From CAVRXT01 sp963725655 (lineage in GTDB: Bacteria; Acidobacteriota; Terriglobia; Acidiferrales; UBA7541): DNA of 64,000 nucleotides. Positions 8,447-16,722 of the stretch are shown here, piece by piece. The notes beneath the pieces are model-generated. The model was not told the origin of the DNA. It saw only the letters and a list, made by a program, of their open reading frames with translations, and searched no databases. Where the stretch lies: assembly GCA_963725655.1 (NCBI GenBank), contig CAVRYY010000002.1:558001-622000 (forward strand), given 5' to 3'. Numbering within the stretch: position 1 is the first letter of the stretch; every line of letters starts with the position of its first letter. The position numbers and the translations under genes are program-made.

Positions 8447-9505
8447 TCAGCAGATCCGCGGCAAAGGGTCGCCGACCAGCATATCGATGATTCTACTTCC
8501 GCCGTAGGCGGTGGTCACCAAAACCGATCCCGCCGGCTGTTCGCGGACCTCGCCAATTATCCGCGCTTCCTCGCCGCCGGGTGTGGCGCGCAGAGCGCGA
8601 AGAGCGTCATCGGCGAGTTCCGGCGCAACCACCGCGAGAAATTGGCCTTCGTTGGCAATGTGCAGCGGATCGAGGCCCAGCAATTCGCATGCTCCGCGTA
8701 CGCCATCGTGCAGCGGAAGTTCTTCTTCTTTTATTACGATGCCGAGACTGCAATCACGCGCCAGTTCGTTCAAGGAGGTGGCCACGCCGCCGCGGGTGGG
8801 ATCGCGCATCCAGCGTACGCCCGGGCCCGCCGCCTGCAAAACAGCGGCGACTAGCGGCATCACCGACCGGGTGTCCGATCGCATATCGCCTTCCATGTCG
8901 AGTTCGCCGCGCGCCAGCAATATGGTGATGCCGTGGTCGCCGATCGCGCCGGAGAGAAGAATTTTGTCGCCGATGCGAACGGAGCGCGGATCAATTACGA
9001 TTCCGGGAATCCGCACACCCAAGCCGGTGGTGGTGATGTACATGTGATCGGCTTTGCCGTGCTCGACCACTTTGGTGTCTCCGCCCAGAATCTTGATTCC
9101 CGCTTTCCGCGCGGCCGCGCCCATCGCTTCGATTTCGGCTTGCAAGACCGGCGTGGGCAGGCCCGCTTCGAGCACGAAGCTGACGACCATCGCTTCGCAC
9201 CGCGCCGCGGACACCGCCAAATCATTCACCGTGCCGTTCACCGCCAGTTCGCCGATCGACCCGCCAGGAAACACCAGCGGCTTGACGACGAAGCTATCGG
9301 TGGTGAGGGCCAGCGACGTTCCGTTGATATCGATGCGGGCAGCGTCGTCCAGAGGTGTGACGGAGGATTCAAACAGCAGGGGAGCGAATAGACCTTCGAC
9401 CAGGCGGCGGCTTGCCTTTCCGCCCGCGCCGTGAGCCATCTCGATTTGCGGCTCACCAAACCGGATTTTGCGATTGGCGCCCTCGATCGGAGTCTTGTCG
9501 CTCAC
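8447..9505 (-). CDS. hypE: Hydrogenase expression/formation protein HypE
   Basis: HypE accepts the carbamoyl group from HypF on its C-terminal cysteine and dehydrates it to a thiocyanate, which is passed to the HypCD iron complex. The 352-residue protein has the PurM/AIR-synthase-like fold signatures AHGAGGKA, LTTDSFVV, GGDTKVV, RDPTRGG and ANEGQ. It ends in PRIC, the invariant HypE C-terminus with the acceptor cysteine. The GTG at 9505 is chosen because it overlaps the hypD stop codon as GTGA; the frame is open further upstream only because it runs through hypD in another frame. Confidence 0.95.
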   Translation of the reverse strand: MSDKTPIEGANRKIRFGEPQIEMAHGAGGKASRRLVEGLFAPLLFESSVTPLDDAARIDINGTSLALTTDSFVVKPLVFPGGSIGELAVNGTVNDLAVSAARCEAMVVSFVLEAGLPTPVLQAEIEAMGAAARKAGIKILGGDTKVVEHGKADHMYITTTGLGVRIPGIVIDPRSVRIGDKILLSGAIGDHGITILLARGELDMEGDMRSDTRSVMPLVAAVLQAAGPGVRWMRDPTRGGVATSLNELARDCSLGIVIKEEELPLHDGVRGACELLGLDPLHIANEGQFLAVVAPELADDALRALRATPGGEEARIIGEVREQPAGSVLVTTAYGGSRIIDMLVGDPLPRIC

Positions 9506-10629
9506 ACCGAGGCGGCGATGGTCGTGACCAACGTCTTCCGATGTTCGTAGTTGAAGTACGCCGCGCATGATCCTTCCGAGGAAACCATCAGCGCTCCCAC
9601 CGGATTTTCCGGGGTGCATTCCTTGCCAAAGAGTTTGCACTGCGACGGTTTCAGAACGCCCTTAAGCACTTCGCCGCACTGCGCGGCTTTGGGATCAGTG
9701 ACGCGGAGCCCGGGAACATCAAACCGCCGCTCGGAATCCCACTCCGCGTAGGAATCGCGCAGGCGCAATGCGGACTGGGAGATGAATCCCATGCCACGCC
9801 ATTCGAAGTACGGGCGTAATTCGAAAACTTCGTTGATGGCGCGCAAAGCGGCGCGATTGCCGTCCCATGGCACGACGCGCTTGTATTGATTTTCGACGAT
9901 CGCTTCGCCGCGCTGAAGTTGCGCCAGGATCATCACGATGCCGTGCAGCAGGTCCAGCGGCTCGAATCCGGAAACCACGATCGGCTTGTGCTCGTTCTGT
10001 GCGATCCATTCGTAGGGGCGGCAGCCAATCACGGTGGAAACGTGTCCGGGCCCGATGAAGCCGTCGATGCGCATATCGGGAGAATCGAGAATCGCGCGAA
10101 TGGCGGGGATGATGGTCACGTGGTTGCAGAACACCGAAAAATTGGGCAGGCCTTCGGCTTTGGCGCGCTGCAAAATCAGCGCGGTGGAAGGCGCGGTGGT
10201 CTCAAATCCAATCGCAAAGAACATCACATGCTTGTCGGGATTTTGCCGGGCCATCTTCAGCGCGTCGGTGGGCGAATACACGATACGCACGTCCATGCCC
10301 CGCGCTTTTTCCTTGAGCGGACTTCCTTGAGTGCCGGGAACGCGCATCATGTCGCCGAACGCGGCGAAAATTACGTTGGGATCCCTGGCGATCGATAATC
10401 CATCGTCGATCCGCCCCATCGGCAGAACGCACACCGGGCAGCCCGGTCCATGGATCAGCTCGATATTTTGTGGAAGCAGATCTTTCAGACCGAAGCGATA
10501 GATGGCGTGAGTGTGGCCGCCGCAGACTTCCATCAGGCGGTAATGTTTGTTGGGATCGGCCAGGCGGCGAATTTCTTCGGCGGCCTTGCGAATTAACTCC
10601 GGAGACCGGAATTCATCCACGTACTTCAT
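9502..10629 (-). CDS. hypD: Hydrogenase maturation protein HypD
   Basis: HypD holds a 4Fe-4S cluster and, with HypC, is the scaffold on which Fe(CN)2CO is assembled. The 375-residue sequence shows the family motifs MEVCGGHTH, HGPGCPVCV, FAIGFETTAPS and GFIGPGHVS, and the C-terminal cysteines of the cluster site (KAAQCGEVL, PSQCKLFGKECTPE). It has the usual family length. Its ATG overlaps the hypC stop codon (ATGA) and its stop overlaps the hypE start, showing tight translational coupling hypC-hypD-hypE. Confidence 0.95.
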   Translation of the reverse strand: MKYVDEFRSPELIRKAAEEIRRLADPNKHYRLMEVCGGHTHAIYRFGLKDLLPQNIELIHGPGCPVCVLPMGRIDDGLSIARDPNVIFAAFGDMMRVPGTQGSPLKEKARGMDVRIVYSPTDALKMARQNPDKHVMFFAIGFETTAPSTALILQRAKAEGLPNFSVFCNHVTIIPAIRAILDSPDMRIDGFIGPGHVSTVIGCRPYEWIAQNEHKPIVVSGFEPLDLLHGIVMILAQLQRGEAIVENQYKRVVPWDGNRAALRAINEVFELRPYFEWRGMGFISQSALRLRDSYAEWDSERRFDVPGLRVTDPKAAQCGEVLKGVLKPSQCKLFGKECTPENPVGALMVSSEGSCAAYFNYEHRKTLVTTIAASV

Positions 10630-10997
10630 TCGGGGCCTCCGGGTTGGTTGCTCGCGGCAGGTGCGGCTGGTTTCGCGGGGGTGGCTAGCGCCGCGGTCGA
10701 CGGCCCATTCTCATCGAGCAGGTGGTTTTCTTCTCCCAGCTCATATCCGCGCACTTCTTCCAGCACCGCTTCGCTCTCGCCCAGCTCTTCGAGCGCGCGT
10801 AATTGGTCCTGGGCGTCGGCTTCGCTGATTTTGCTCATCGCGAAGCCGACATGGATCAGCACCCAGTCTCCCAGCGCCGGGCGATCGTCCTGGAGCAATC
10901 CTAGATCCACGCGGCGGCGCATTCCCACCACGTCAGCCACGGCCCAAGTTTCGCCGGCAGGAATCTGCACGATCTGTCCGGGAATGGCGAGGCACAT
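10626..10997 (-). CDS. hypC: Hydrogenase maturation chaperone HypC with long C-terminal tail
   Basis: HypC carries the Fe(CN)2CO unit with HypD and delivers it to the large subunit precursor. MCLAIPGQI at the N-terminus, with the essential cysteine at position 2, and GDWVLIHVGFAMSKI are diagnostic. The core ends at about residue 75. A tail of nearly 50 residues follows, first acidic and helical, then Ala/Pro-rich, making 123 residues against the usual 75-95. It is the first gene of the minus-strand maturation operon, facing the hydrogenase structural genes across about 530 bp. Confidence 0.93.
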   Translation of the reverse strand: MCLAIPGQIVQIPAGETWAVADVVGMRRRVDLGLLQDDRPALGDWVLIHVGFAMSKISEADAQDQLRALEELGESEAVLEEVRGYELGEENHLLDENGPSTAALATPAKPAAPAASNQPGGPE

Positions 10998-11529
10998 AGG
11001 GCGCAGGCTCCTTCCAAAAACTATTGGGACGTTTCGAGTTTGCGTAACGAAGTTGGGCTCGTCTGGTTCATATGTCGATCCATGAAAGACGGTAGTTCGA
11101 CTATCGGGCAGACTGTACCACGGAGGCCGTTTTGAAAATGAATTTTACTGGCGGATTTATCGAAAATTCCGATGTACAGCATCAACCAGGGCTATATACA
11201 GTGTTTGCTGTATACGGGGATTTGTCACTCTGTGGTTTTCTGTGTCGGGCCGCAGCACAGCAGATTAAGGATTGACGCACGCGGCGACAATGGACCGGCA
11301 ACTCGCACCGCCACTGTCACGGTTTGATGCTGAGAATGCCACGCGATTGTAGATTCGAAAAATTCGCGGTCGTATCGTTCTTTTCAGGTCTTCCCATCCA
11401 GCCATATCCCGGCTCCGCCTTTCGCTCCTGCTGCTCCGCTTCCGTTTTTAGGTTCCAGAGAAACCACCATTCCAGGGGTGTTCGTTTTCGCCTTAGCCAC
11501 GCATTCCTAAGCTAGAAAGAGGAGGGCAG
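10998..11529. other. Divergent regulatory region between hypC and hhyS
   Basis: This 532-bp region separates the two wings of the hydrogenase locus and must carry promoters for both. Visible are the palindrome at 11195-11214, a smaller inverted repeat GATG-TACAG-CATC at 11171-11183, and a strong AGAGGAGGG ribosome-binding site ending 6 nt before the hhyS ATG. I could not place -35/-10 boxes with confidence. An ORF of 45 codons starting at 11138 crosses the palindrome and is probably chance. Confidence 0.6.
11195..11214. promoter_or_regulatory. Perfect 7-bp inverted repeat, likely operator for the hydrogenase locus
   Basis: TATACAG-TGTTTG-CTGTATA is a perfect palindrome with 7-bp arms and a 6-bp spacer. 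It lies 198 bp upstream of hypC and 316 bp upstream of hhyS in the only divergent promoter region of the locus. The size fits a dimeric helix-turn-helix regulator. The arms contain the CTGT/ACAG elements seen in LexA-type boxes but in the opposite orientation, so a LexA site is unlikely. The regulator is not identifiable. Confidence 0.45.
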
Positions 11530-12594
11530 ATGGCAGAACAAGCAGTGCCGTACGGGAGGAAAACGCAACGCGCTCCCGCAGTTTCGGACGTTCACATTCT
11601 GTGGATCACCGCAGGTCTTGGATGCGACGGCGACAGTGTATCGGTTACCGCAGCCGACCAGCCCAGTATTGAGGATGTTCTGCTGGGCGCGATCCCCGGG
11701 CTTCCCAAAGTGCATCTCCACAATCCCGTTCTGGCCTACGAGAACGGCGACGACTTCATGAAATTTTTCTATGACGCCGAAAAGGGCGCGCTCGATCCGT
11801 TTGTGCTGGTAGTAGAGGGATCGATTCCCAATGAAAAGATCAAGAAGGAAGGCTACTGGGCGGCGGTGGGCACGAATCCCGCGACGGGCCAGCCGATAAC
11901 CACCTGCGAGTGGATCGATCGCCTGGCGCCCAAAGCGCTGGCGGTGGTTTGCGCGGGAACTTGTGCGACGTATGGCGGGATTCACGCCATGGCGGGAAAT
12001 CCCACCGGAGCGATGGGCCTGGCCGATTATCTGGGCTGGGACTGGCGTTCGAAGGCGGGAGTCCCGATCGTGAACGTGCCCGGCTGTCCGGTGCAGCCTG
12101 ACAACTTCATGGAAACGGTGCTATATCTTTTGTATCAAGCGGCGGGAATCGCGCCGATGATACCGCTCGACGACAAGCTGCGGCCGACGTGGCTGTTTGG
12201 CAAGACGGTGCACGAAGGCTGCGACCGCGGGTCGTATTACGAGCAAGGCGATTTCGCGGACGAGTATGGTTCTTCGAAATGCCTGGTGAAGCTGGGATGC
12301 TGGGGACCGGTGGTGAACTGCAACGTGACCAAGCGCGGATGGATGCGCGGCATAGGCGGGTGCCCGAACGTCGGTGGGATTTGCATCGGCTGCACCATGC
12401 CGGGATTTCCGGACAAGTTCATGCCGTTCATGGACGAGCCGCCCGGCGCAACGCTATCGGCCACGGCAATCGGGGTCTACGGCCGCATGATTCGCACTCT
12501 GCGCGGGCTCACCAACACGACAGTTAACAAAGAGCCGAAGTGGCGTCATCGAGGCTTCGAGCTCACTACCGGCTACCGGCCGCGGACCTACTAA
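11530..12594 (+). CDS. hhyS: [NiFe]-hydrogenase small subunit, group 1h high-affinity type
   Basis: The small subunit wires electrons from the NiFe site through three iron-sulfur clusters. In the 354-residue protein the proximal-cluster motif reads AGLGCDGDS, with Cys32 and then Asp35 where most hydrogenases have a second cysteine. This Cys-to-Asp change is a hallmark of group 1h (formerly group 5) enzymes, which oxidise atmospheric H2 in air. Further ligand regions are CAGTCATYGG, VPGCPVQP, EGCDRGSYYE, KCLVKLGC, NCNVT and CPNVGGICIGC. There is no twin-arginine signal or C-terminal membrane anchor, so the enzyme is cytoplasmic-facing. The ATG follows a strong AGAGGAGGG site. It starts an operon that runs to hypB. 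Confidence 0.95.
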   Translation: MAEQAVPYGRKTQRAPAVSDVHILWITAGLGCDGDSVSVTAADQPSIEDVLLGAIPGLPKVHLHNPVLAYENGDDFMKFFYDAEKGALDPFVLVVEGSIPNEKIKKEGYWAAVGTNPATGQPITTCEWIDRLAPKALAVVCAGTCATYGGIHAMAGNPTGAMGLADYLGWDWRSKAGVPIVNVPGCPVQPDNFMETVLYLLYQAAGIAPMIPLDDKLRPTWLFGKTVHEGCDRGSYYEQGDFADEYGSSKCLVKLGCWGPVVNCNVTKRGWMRGIGGCPNVGGICIGCTMPGFPDKFMPFMDEPPGATLSATAIGVYGRMIRTLRGLTNTTVNKEPKWRHRGFELTTGYRPRTY

Positions 12595-12613
12595 GGTCGA
12601 AAGGACAAAATAG

Positions 12614-14410
12614 ATGGCCACTACCTTGCAGCCCGGAGCGGTAACACCCACGAAAGGCCGGAATCTGGTGGAGATGAACTGGGACCCGATTACCCGCATC
12701 GTGGGTAGCTTGGGGATATTCACCAAGATCGATTTCGAAAACAAACAAGTCGCGGAATGCTTCAGCACGTCTTCGATTTTTCGCGGCTACAGCATCTTCA
12801 TGAAAGGCAAAGATCCCCGCGACGCCCATTTCATCACCAGCCGCATCTGCGGAATCTGCGGGGACAATCACGCCACCTGCGCGGTGTACGCGCAGAACAT
12901 GGCGTTCGGTTGCAAGACGCCCGCGCTAGGGGAATGGATATTGAATTTGGGCGAAGCCGCGGAATACATGTTCGACCACAACATTTTTCAGGACAACCTG
13001 GTCGGCGTGGATTTCTGCGAGCAGATGGTGAAGGAAACCAATCCCAGCGTTTGGGCCAAGGCGGAGAAGGCGCCGGCGCCGAACGCTTCCAAGCACGGCT
13101 ACAAGACCATCGGCGACATCATGAAAGCGCTCAATCCGTTTACCGGCGAATTTTACCGCGAGACGCTGCAAGTGAGCCGGTACACGCGGGAAATGTTCTG
13201 CCTGATGGAAGGACGGCACGTGCATCCTTCGACGCTGTATCCGGGCGGAGTGGGCACGGTGCCCACGGTGCAGCTCTTCACCGACTATCTGGTGCGCCTG
13301 ATGAAGTACGTGGAGTTCATGAAGAAAGTAGTGCCGCTGCACGACGATCTGTTCGATTTCTTTTACCAGGCGCTGCCCGGGTACGAGAAAGTGGGCCAGC
13401 GGCGAATTTTGCTGGGCTGCTGGGGATCGTTTAACGATCCCGATGTCTGCGACTACAAGTATCAGAACATGGGCAACTGGGGGCGGTCGATGTACGTTAC
13501 CCCCGGCGTAATCGTCGATGGCGAGCTGGTGACCAACGACCTGATCGACATCAACCTGGGTATCCGCATTTTGCTGGGCAGTTCGTTCTATCAGGATTGG
13601 GAACAAGGCGAGACGTTTGTGAAAAACGATCCCGCCGGCAATCCTGTCGATAAGCGCCATCCGTGGAACCAGACCACCATCCCCAAGCCGCAGAAGCGCG
13701 ATTTCAAGAGCCGCTACAGCTGGGTGATGTCGCCGCGCTGGTACGACAAGCGCACCGGCGATTACCTGGCGCTGGATACCGGCGGAGGACCGATCGCGCG
13801 GCTGTGGTCCACGGCGCTGTCGGGTTTGGTGGACATTGGTTACGTGAAGGCCACCGGCAAGAGCGTCAAGATTTATTTGCCGAAGACCGCGATGCTGCCC
13901 GAAGCGGAGTTTGAGTGGAAGATTCCGAAATGGAGCAATGCGATCGAACGCGACCGCGCGCGAACCTACTTCCAAGCTTATGCGGCCGCTTGTGCGCTGT
14001 ACTTTGTCGAGCGTGCGCTCAAGGAGCTTTACGCTGGGAACACCAAGACGTGGTCGGAGTTCAAGGTGCCGGACGAGGCCATTGGCTGCGGCTTCCACGA
14101 AGCGGTGCGCGGCGTGCTTTCCCACCACGTGGTGATTCGTGATGGAAAGATCGCCAATTATCATCCCTATCCGCCCACTCCGTGGAACGCGAATCCTCGC
14201 GACATCTACGGCACGCCGGGGCCGTACGAGGACGCGGTTCAAAATACGCCGATCTTCGAGGAGAACGGCCCCGCCAAATTCAAGGGCATCGACATCATGC
14301 GCGCGGTGCGGAGCTTCGATCCGTGCCTGCCGTGCGGCGTGCACATGTATCTTGGAAACGGGAAAGTGGTGGAAGAGCATCACTCGCCGATGTTTGGGCT
14401 GCAGCCGTAG
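12614..14410 (+). CDS. hhyL: [NiFe]-hydrogenase large subunit, group 1h high-affinity type
   Basis: This 598-residue subunit carries the NiFe(CN)2CO active site that splits H2. Its L1 motif RICGICGDNHAT supplies Cys79 and Cys82, and the L2 motif DPCLPCGVH supplies Cys571 and Cys574. A 21-residue tail follows His577 and is presumably removed by the maturation protease encoded downstream once nickel is inserted. The closeness of DPCLPCGVHMY and the ending HSPMFG to group 1h sequences supports the assignment. The gene starts 19 bp after hhyS, behind AAAGGA. The length is normal for the group. Confidence 0.95.
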   Translation: MATTLQPGAVTPTKGRNLVEMNWDPITRIVGSLGIFTKIDFENKQVAECFSTSSIFRGYSIFMKGKDPRDAHFITSRICGICGDNHATCAVYAQNMAFGCKTPALGEWILNLGEAAEYMFDHNIFQDNLVGVDFCEQMVKETNPSVWAKAEKAPAPNASKHGYKTIGDIMKALNPFTGEFYRETLQVSRYTREMFCLMEGRHVHPSTLYPGGVGTVPTVQLFTDYLVRLMKYVEFMKKVVPLHDDLFDFFYQALPGYEKVGQRRILLGCWGSFNDPDVCDYKYQNMGNWGRSMYVTPGVIVDGELVTNDLIDINLGIRILLGSSFYQDWEQGETFVKNDPAGNPVDKRHPWNQTTIPKPQKRDFKSRYSWVMSPRWYDKRTGDYLALDTGGGPIARLWSTALSGLVDIGYVKATGKSVKIYLPKTAMLPEAEFEWKIPKWSNAIERDRARTYFQAYAAACALYFVERALKELYAGNTKTWSEFKVPDEAIGCGFHEAVRGVLSHHVVIRDGKIANYHPYPPTPWNANPRDIYGTPGPYEDAVQNTPIFEENGPAKFKGIDIMRAVRSFDPCLPCGVHMYLGNGKVVEEHHSPMFGLQP

Positions 14411-14503
14411 TTTTTAGCGCGGGCATTTCCGGTTTGCGGTTGCAGGCGAATCCGGTAGGCTCGGGCGATTCGATCGTCCGGGTGATGTTCTGGCGGTCTA
14501 AGG

Positions 14504-15058
14504 GTGAGCGTGAAAGCGGATCCGAATCTCCAGCAGTTGAGCACCGAGATCGAGCAATTGGGGCGCAAGGTCGAGTCGATTAGTGACCCGGCGGTGCGTG
14601 CCGACGTCCTCGCGCTGGTTCATTCGGTGATGGAACTGCACGCCGCCGGATTGGGCCGGATCCTGGAGATACTTTCGGATCGAAAACTGGCCGGCCGCGA
14701 GGCGATGGACGCCATCGCGGCCGACGATTTGGCTGGCAGTTTGCTGTCGCTGCACGGCTTGCATCCGGTGGACGTTGTCGAGCGCGTATCCGGCGCGGTG
14801 GTGAAAGCGCAGTCGGAATTGCGAGCGCAAGGCGCTAGTTTGGAGTTTTTGCGATTTGAGGACGGCGTGGTACACCTGCGTCTGGCCGCCGGAGGCCATG
14901 GTTGCGGGTCATCGTCGACGTCGCTGCAGCGTTCGGTGGAAGATTCCATTTACGACGCGGCGCCGGAAATCGCGAGAGTGCAGATCGAGTTGGCGAGCGC
15001 TCCCGCGCAGGCTTTGGTGCAGCTGCAGCCGATTGGCAGCGCCGCGCCGCGGGCTTAG
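14504..15058 (+). CDS. NifU-like (C-terminal domain) protein of the hydrogenase operon
   Basis: The 184-residue protein has a helical N-terminal half and a NifU C-terminal-like domain from about residue 75 (DDLAGSLLSLHGLHPVDV...GHGCGSSSTSL). NifU-type domains carry or transfer Fe-S clusters through a CxxC pair. Here the segment reads GHGCGSSS, so the first cysteine is replaced by glycine and only one remains. NifU-like genes are usual in group 1h loci and are assumed to help build or insert the small-subunit clusters. The start is GTG at 14504; a second GTG two codons later is equally possible. The 93 bp before it hold no gene. Confidence 0.8.
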   Translation: MSVKADPNLQQLSTEIEQLGRKVESISDPAVRADVLALVHSVMELHAAGLGRILEILSDRKLAGREAMDAIAADDLAGSLLSLHGLHPVDVVERVSGAVVKAQSELRAQGASLEFLRFEDGVVHLRLAAGGHGCGSSSTSLQRSVEDSIYDAAPEIARVQIELASAPAQALVQLQPIGSAAPRA

Positions 15059-15161
15059 AGTTGGATCCGCTCCGGATTTTGGCGGTTCGCGTTCGCGGTT
15101 GGCGCTCGTTGCTGCGGCGGCGAGCCTCTTAGTCAAACGAGACTTGAGGCAGGAGGCACAC

Positions 15162-15365
15162 ATGGCACATCAAAACGTTGCACCAGCGGATCTGTCGCAC
15201 ACGGAAGGGGTGCCGCGAGGCGAAGATCGATCGGGGCGCAGCAAGCATCTCGTCGATGGACAGCCGCCTCCGCAGGGCCCGCGAAAATCCGCGGATGCCA
15301 CCGGCATCAATTCTTGCGATCGGGCGCCGATCGACCCCCGGATGCCCAATCTTCCGCCGGCGTAG
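15162..15365 (+). CDS. 67-residue polar protein of the hydrogenase operon, unknown function
   Basis: An ATG preceded by GAGGCAGGAGG, a strong ribosome-binding site, opens a 67-codon frame starting MAHQNVAPADLSHTEG and ending RAPIDPRMPNLPPA. It is hydrophilic and rich in Pro, Gly, Ser and Arg, with one cysteine (INSCDRAP), and has no membrane segment, so it is probably disordered. A longer frame is open upstream but overlaps the NifU-like gene. No family is recognised. The operon position and the strong initiation site argue that it is a real accessory factor. Confidence 0.65.
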   Translation: MAHQNVAPADLSHTEGVPRGEDRSGRSKHLVDGQPPPQGPRKSADATGINSCDRAPIDPRMPNLPPA

Positions 15366-15407
15366 CAGCCAAGTGATTTGTCTTTCACGCCGGGAGGCCG
15401 CAACCGA

Positions 15408-16067
15408 GTGAGCGCCGAAGCTCCCAAGCAGGACGTGTTTGCAAACTTGCGCCAGTACCTGCGCCCGCGCCCGGTCGCGGCCGAACGCTGTGAATTATGC
15501 GGCACGCCGGTTGGCCCGGAACACCCTCACCTGCTGGAAATGAAAAACCGCAAGATTGCGTGCAGTTGCTCGCCGTGCGCGTTGCTCTTCGGGAGCGGAG
15601 CGGCGCTGCGTTATAAGCCCATTCCGCGCGACATTTTTCTTTTGACCGGCTTCGAAATTACCGATGCGCAATGGGAAGGCCTGGGGATTCCGATCAATAT
15701 GGCATTTTTCTGCCACACGCTTGCCGGCACGGGCGAATCGCGAAAGCCCTCCGCGTATTATCCCAGTCCGGCGGGCGCCACTGAGTCGCTGCTGGACCTG
15801 GAGACGTGGGAAGAGATTGCCGGGGAGAATCCGCAGCTTTCGCGCATGCAGGATGAAGTGGAAGCGCTGCTGGTGAATCGAGTGACCGTGCCGTACGAAT
15901 ATTATCTGGTCCCGATCGACCAGTGTTTTGCGCTGGTGGGCCTGATCCGCAAGCAGTGGCGCGGATTTTCCGGCGGCGCCGATTTATGGAAATCGATCGC
16001 CGGATTTTTTGCTTCGCTGAAAGAACGCGCCAGACCGGCGAGAGGACTGGGCCGTGCCGAATCTTGA
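15408..16067 (+). CDS. DUF5947-like protein with two CxxC-type pairs
   Basis: The protein of about 219 residues has a cysteine-rich N-terminal module (CELCG...CSCSPC), likely a zinc or iron site, followed by an alpha/beta domain with RPKPIPRD-like, FFCHTL, PYEYYLVPIDQCFALVG and W-rich segments. It resembles the DUF5947 family, found beside group 1h hydrogenases in Actinobacteria. The GTG at 15408, preceded by GGGAGG, is preferred over an in-frame TTG ten codons earlier. Its end overlaps the next gene by 14 nt. The role is unknown; a metal-binding maturation or electron-transfer part is a guess from context. Confidence 0.75.
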   Translation: MSAEAPKQDVFANLRQYLRPRPVAAERCELCGTPVGPEHPHLLEMKNRKIACSCSPCALLFGSGAALRYKPIPRDIFLLTGFEITDAQWEGLGIPINMAFFCHTLAGTGESRKPSAYYPSPAGATESLLDLETWEEIAGENPQLSRMQDEVEALLVNRVTVPYEYYLVPIDQCFALVGLIRKQWRGFSGGADLWKSIAGFFASLKERARPARGLGRAES

Positions 16068-16722
16068 TTTTCAAATCGAGAGCGTGGAACCGGTGCGCTA
16101 CGCAGCCGCGCCGATTCTGAATCTGAATATTCGCATCCAGGACATGGCGCCGGCCGTGCCCATTCATAACGTGATGCTGCAGTGCCAGATCCAGATCGAG
16201 CCGGTGAAGCGGAAATACACGCCCGCGGAACAGGAGTCGCTGCTCGATCTTTTCGGAGAACCTTCGCGCTGGAGCCAGACGCTGAAGCCGCTGTTGTGGG
16301 CCAACACCAGCGTGGTGATTCCCGGGTTTACCGGGCAAACGCGAATCAGCGTTCCGATATCCTGCACGTTTGATTTCAACGTGGCGGCGACAAAATATTT
16401 TCACGGATTGCTGGGCGGCGATGTGCCGGTGACGGTGCTGTTCAGCGGGACGATTTTTCATGACGGCGGCGAGGACGGTGGATTGCAGATTTCCAAGATT
16501 TCCTGGGAGCGCGAAGCCAAATTCCGCATGCCGCACCGGGTGTGGAAAGACATGATGGATTTGAACTATCCGAATACCGCGTGGCTTTGCCTGCGGCGCG
16601 ACGTTTTCGACCAGTTGTACCGCTTTAAAGTGAGCCGCGGGATTCCCACATGGGATCAGGCGCTGGAAAGCGTGCTGGCCGGTTCGAATTCCGCTAACAG
16701 CGTTACTAAGGCTGACGCATGA
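16054..16722 (+). CDS. DUF6084-like conserved protein of the hydrogenase operon
   Basis: This 222-residue protein starts at GTG 16054, inside the end of the DUF5947-like gene. It is rich in beta strands (LNLNIRIQDM, VPISCTFDFNVAATKYFHGL, GDVPVTVLFSGTIF) and has no catalytic motif or membrane segment that I can recognise. The pattern matches my recollection of DUF6084, which co-occurs with DUF5947 in high-affinity hydrogenase loci. A carrier, chaperone or structural role for the mature enzyme is possible. Its stop codon overlaps the next start as ATGA. Confidence 0.7.
   Translation: MPNLDFQIESVEPVRYAAAPILNLNIRIQDMAPAVPIHNVMLQCQIQIEPVKRKYTPAEQESLLDLFGEPSRWSQTLKPLLWANTSVVIPGFTGQTRISVPISCTFDFNVAATKYFHGLLGGDVPVTVLFSGTIFHDGGEDGGLQISKISWEREAKFRMPHRVWKDMMDLNYPNTAWLCLRRDVFDQLYRFKVSRGIPTWDQALESVLAGSNSANSVTKADA

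Noticed and set aside
11195..11214. Reading the palindrome as a LexA (SOS) box
   Set aside because: The CTGT and ACAG elements are in the reverse order relative to a LexA box, and no SOS gene is nearby.
11138..11274. 45-codon ORF starting MNFTGGF in the hydrogenase divergent region
   Set aside because: It crosses the operator-like palindrome, has no recognisable domain and only a weak start context. Chance is the simplest explanation.
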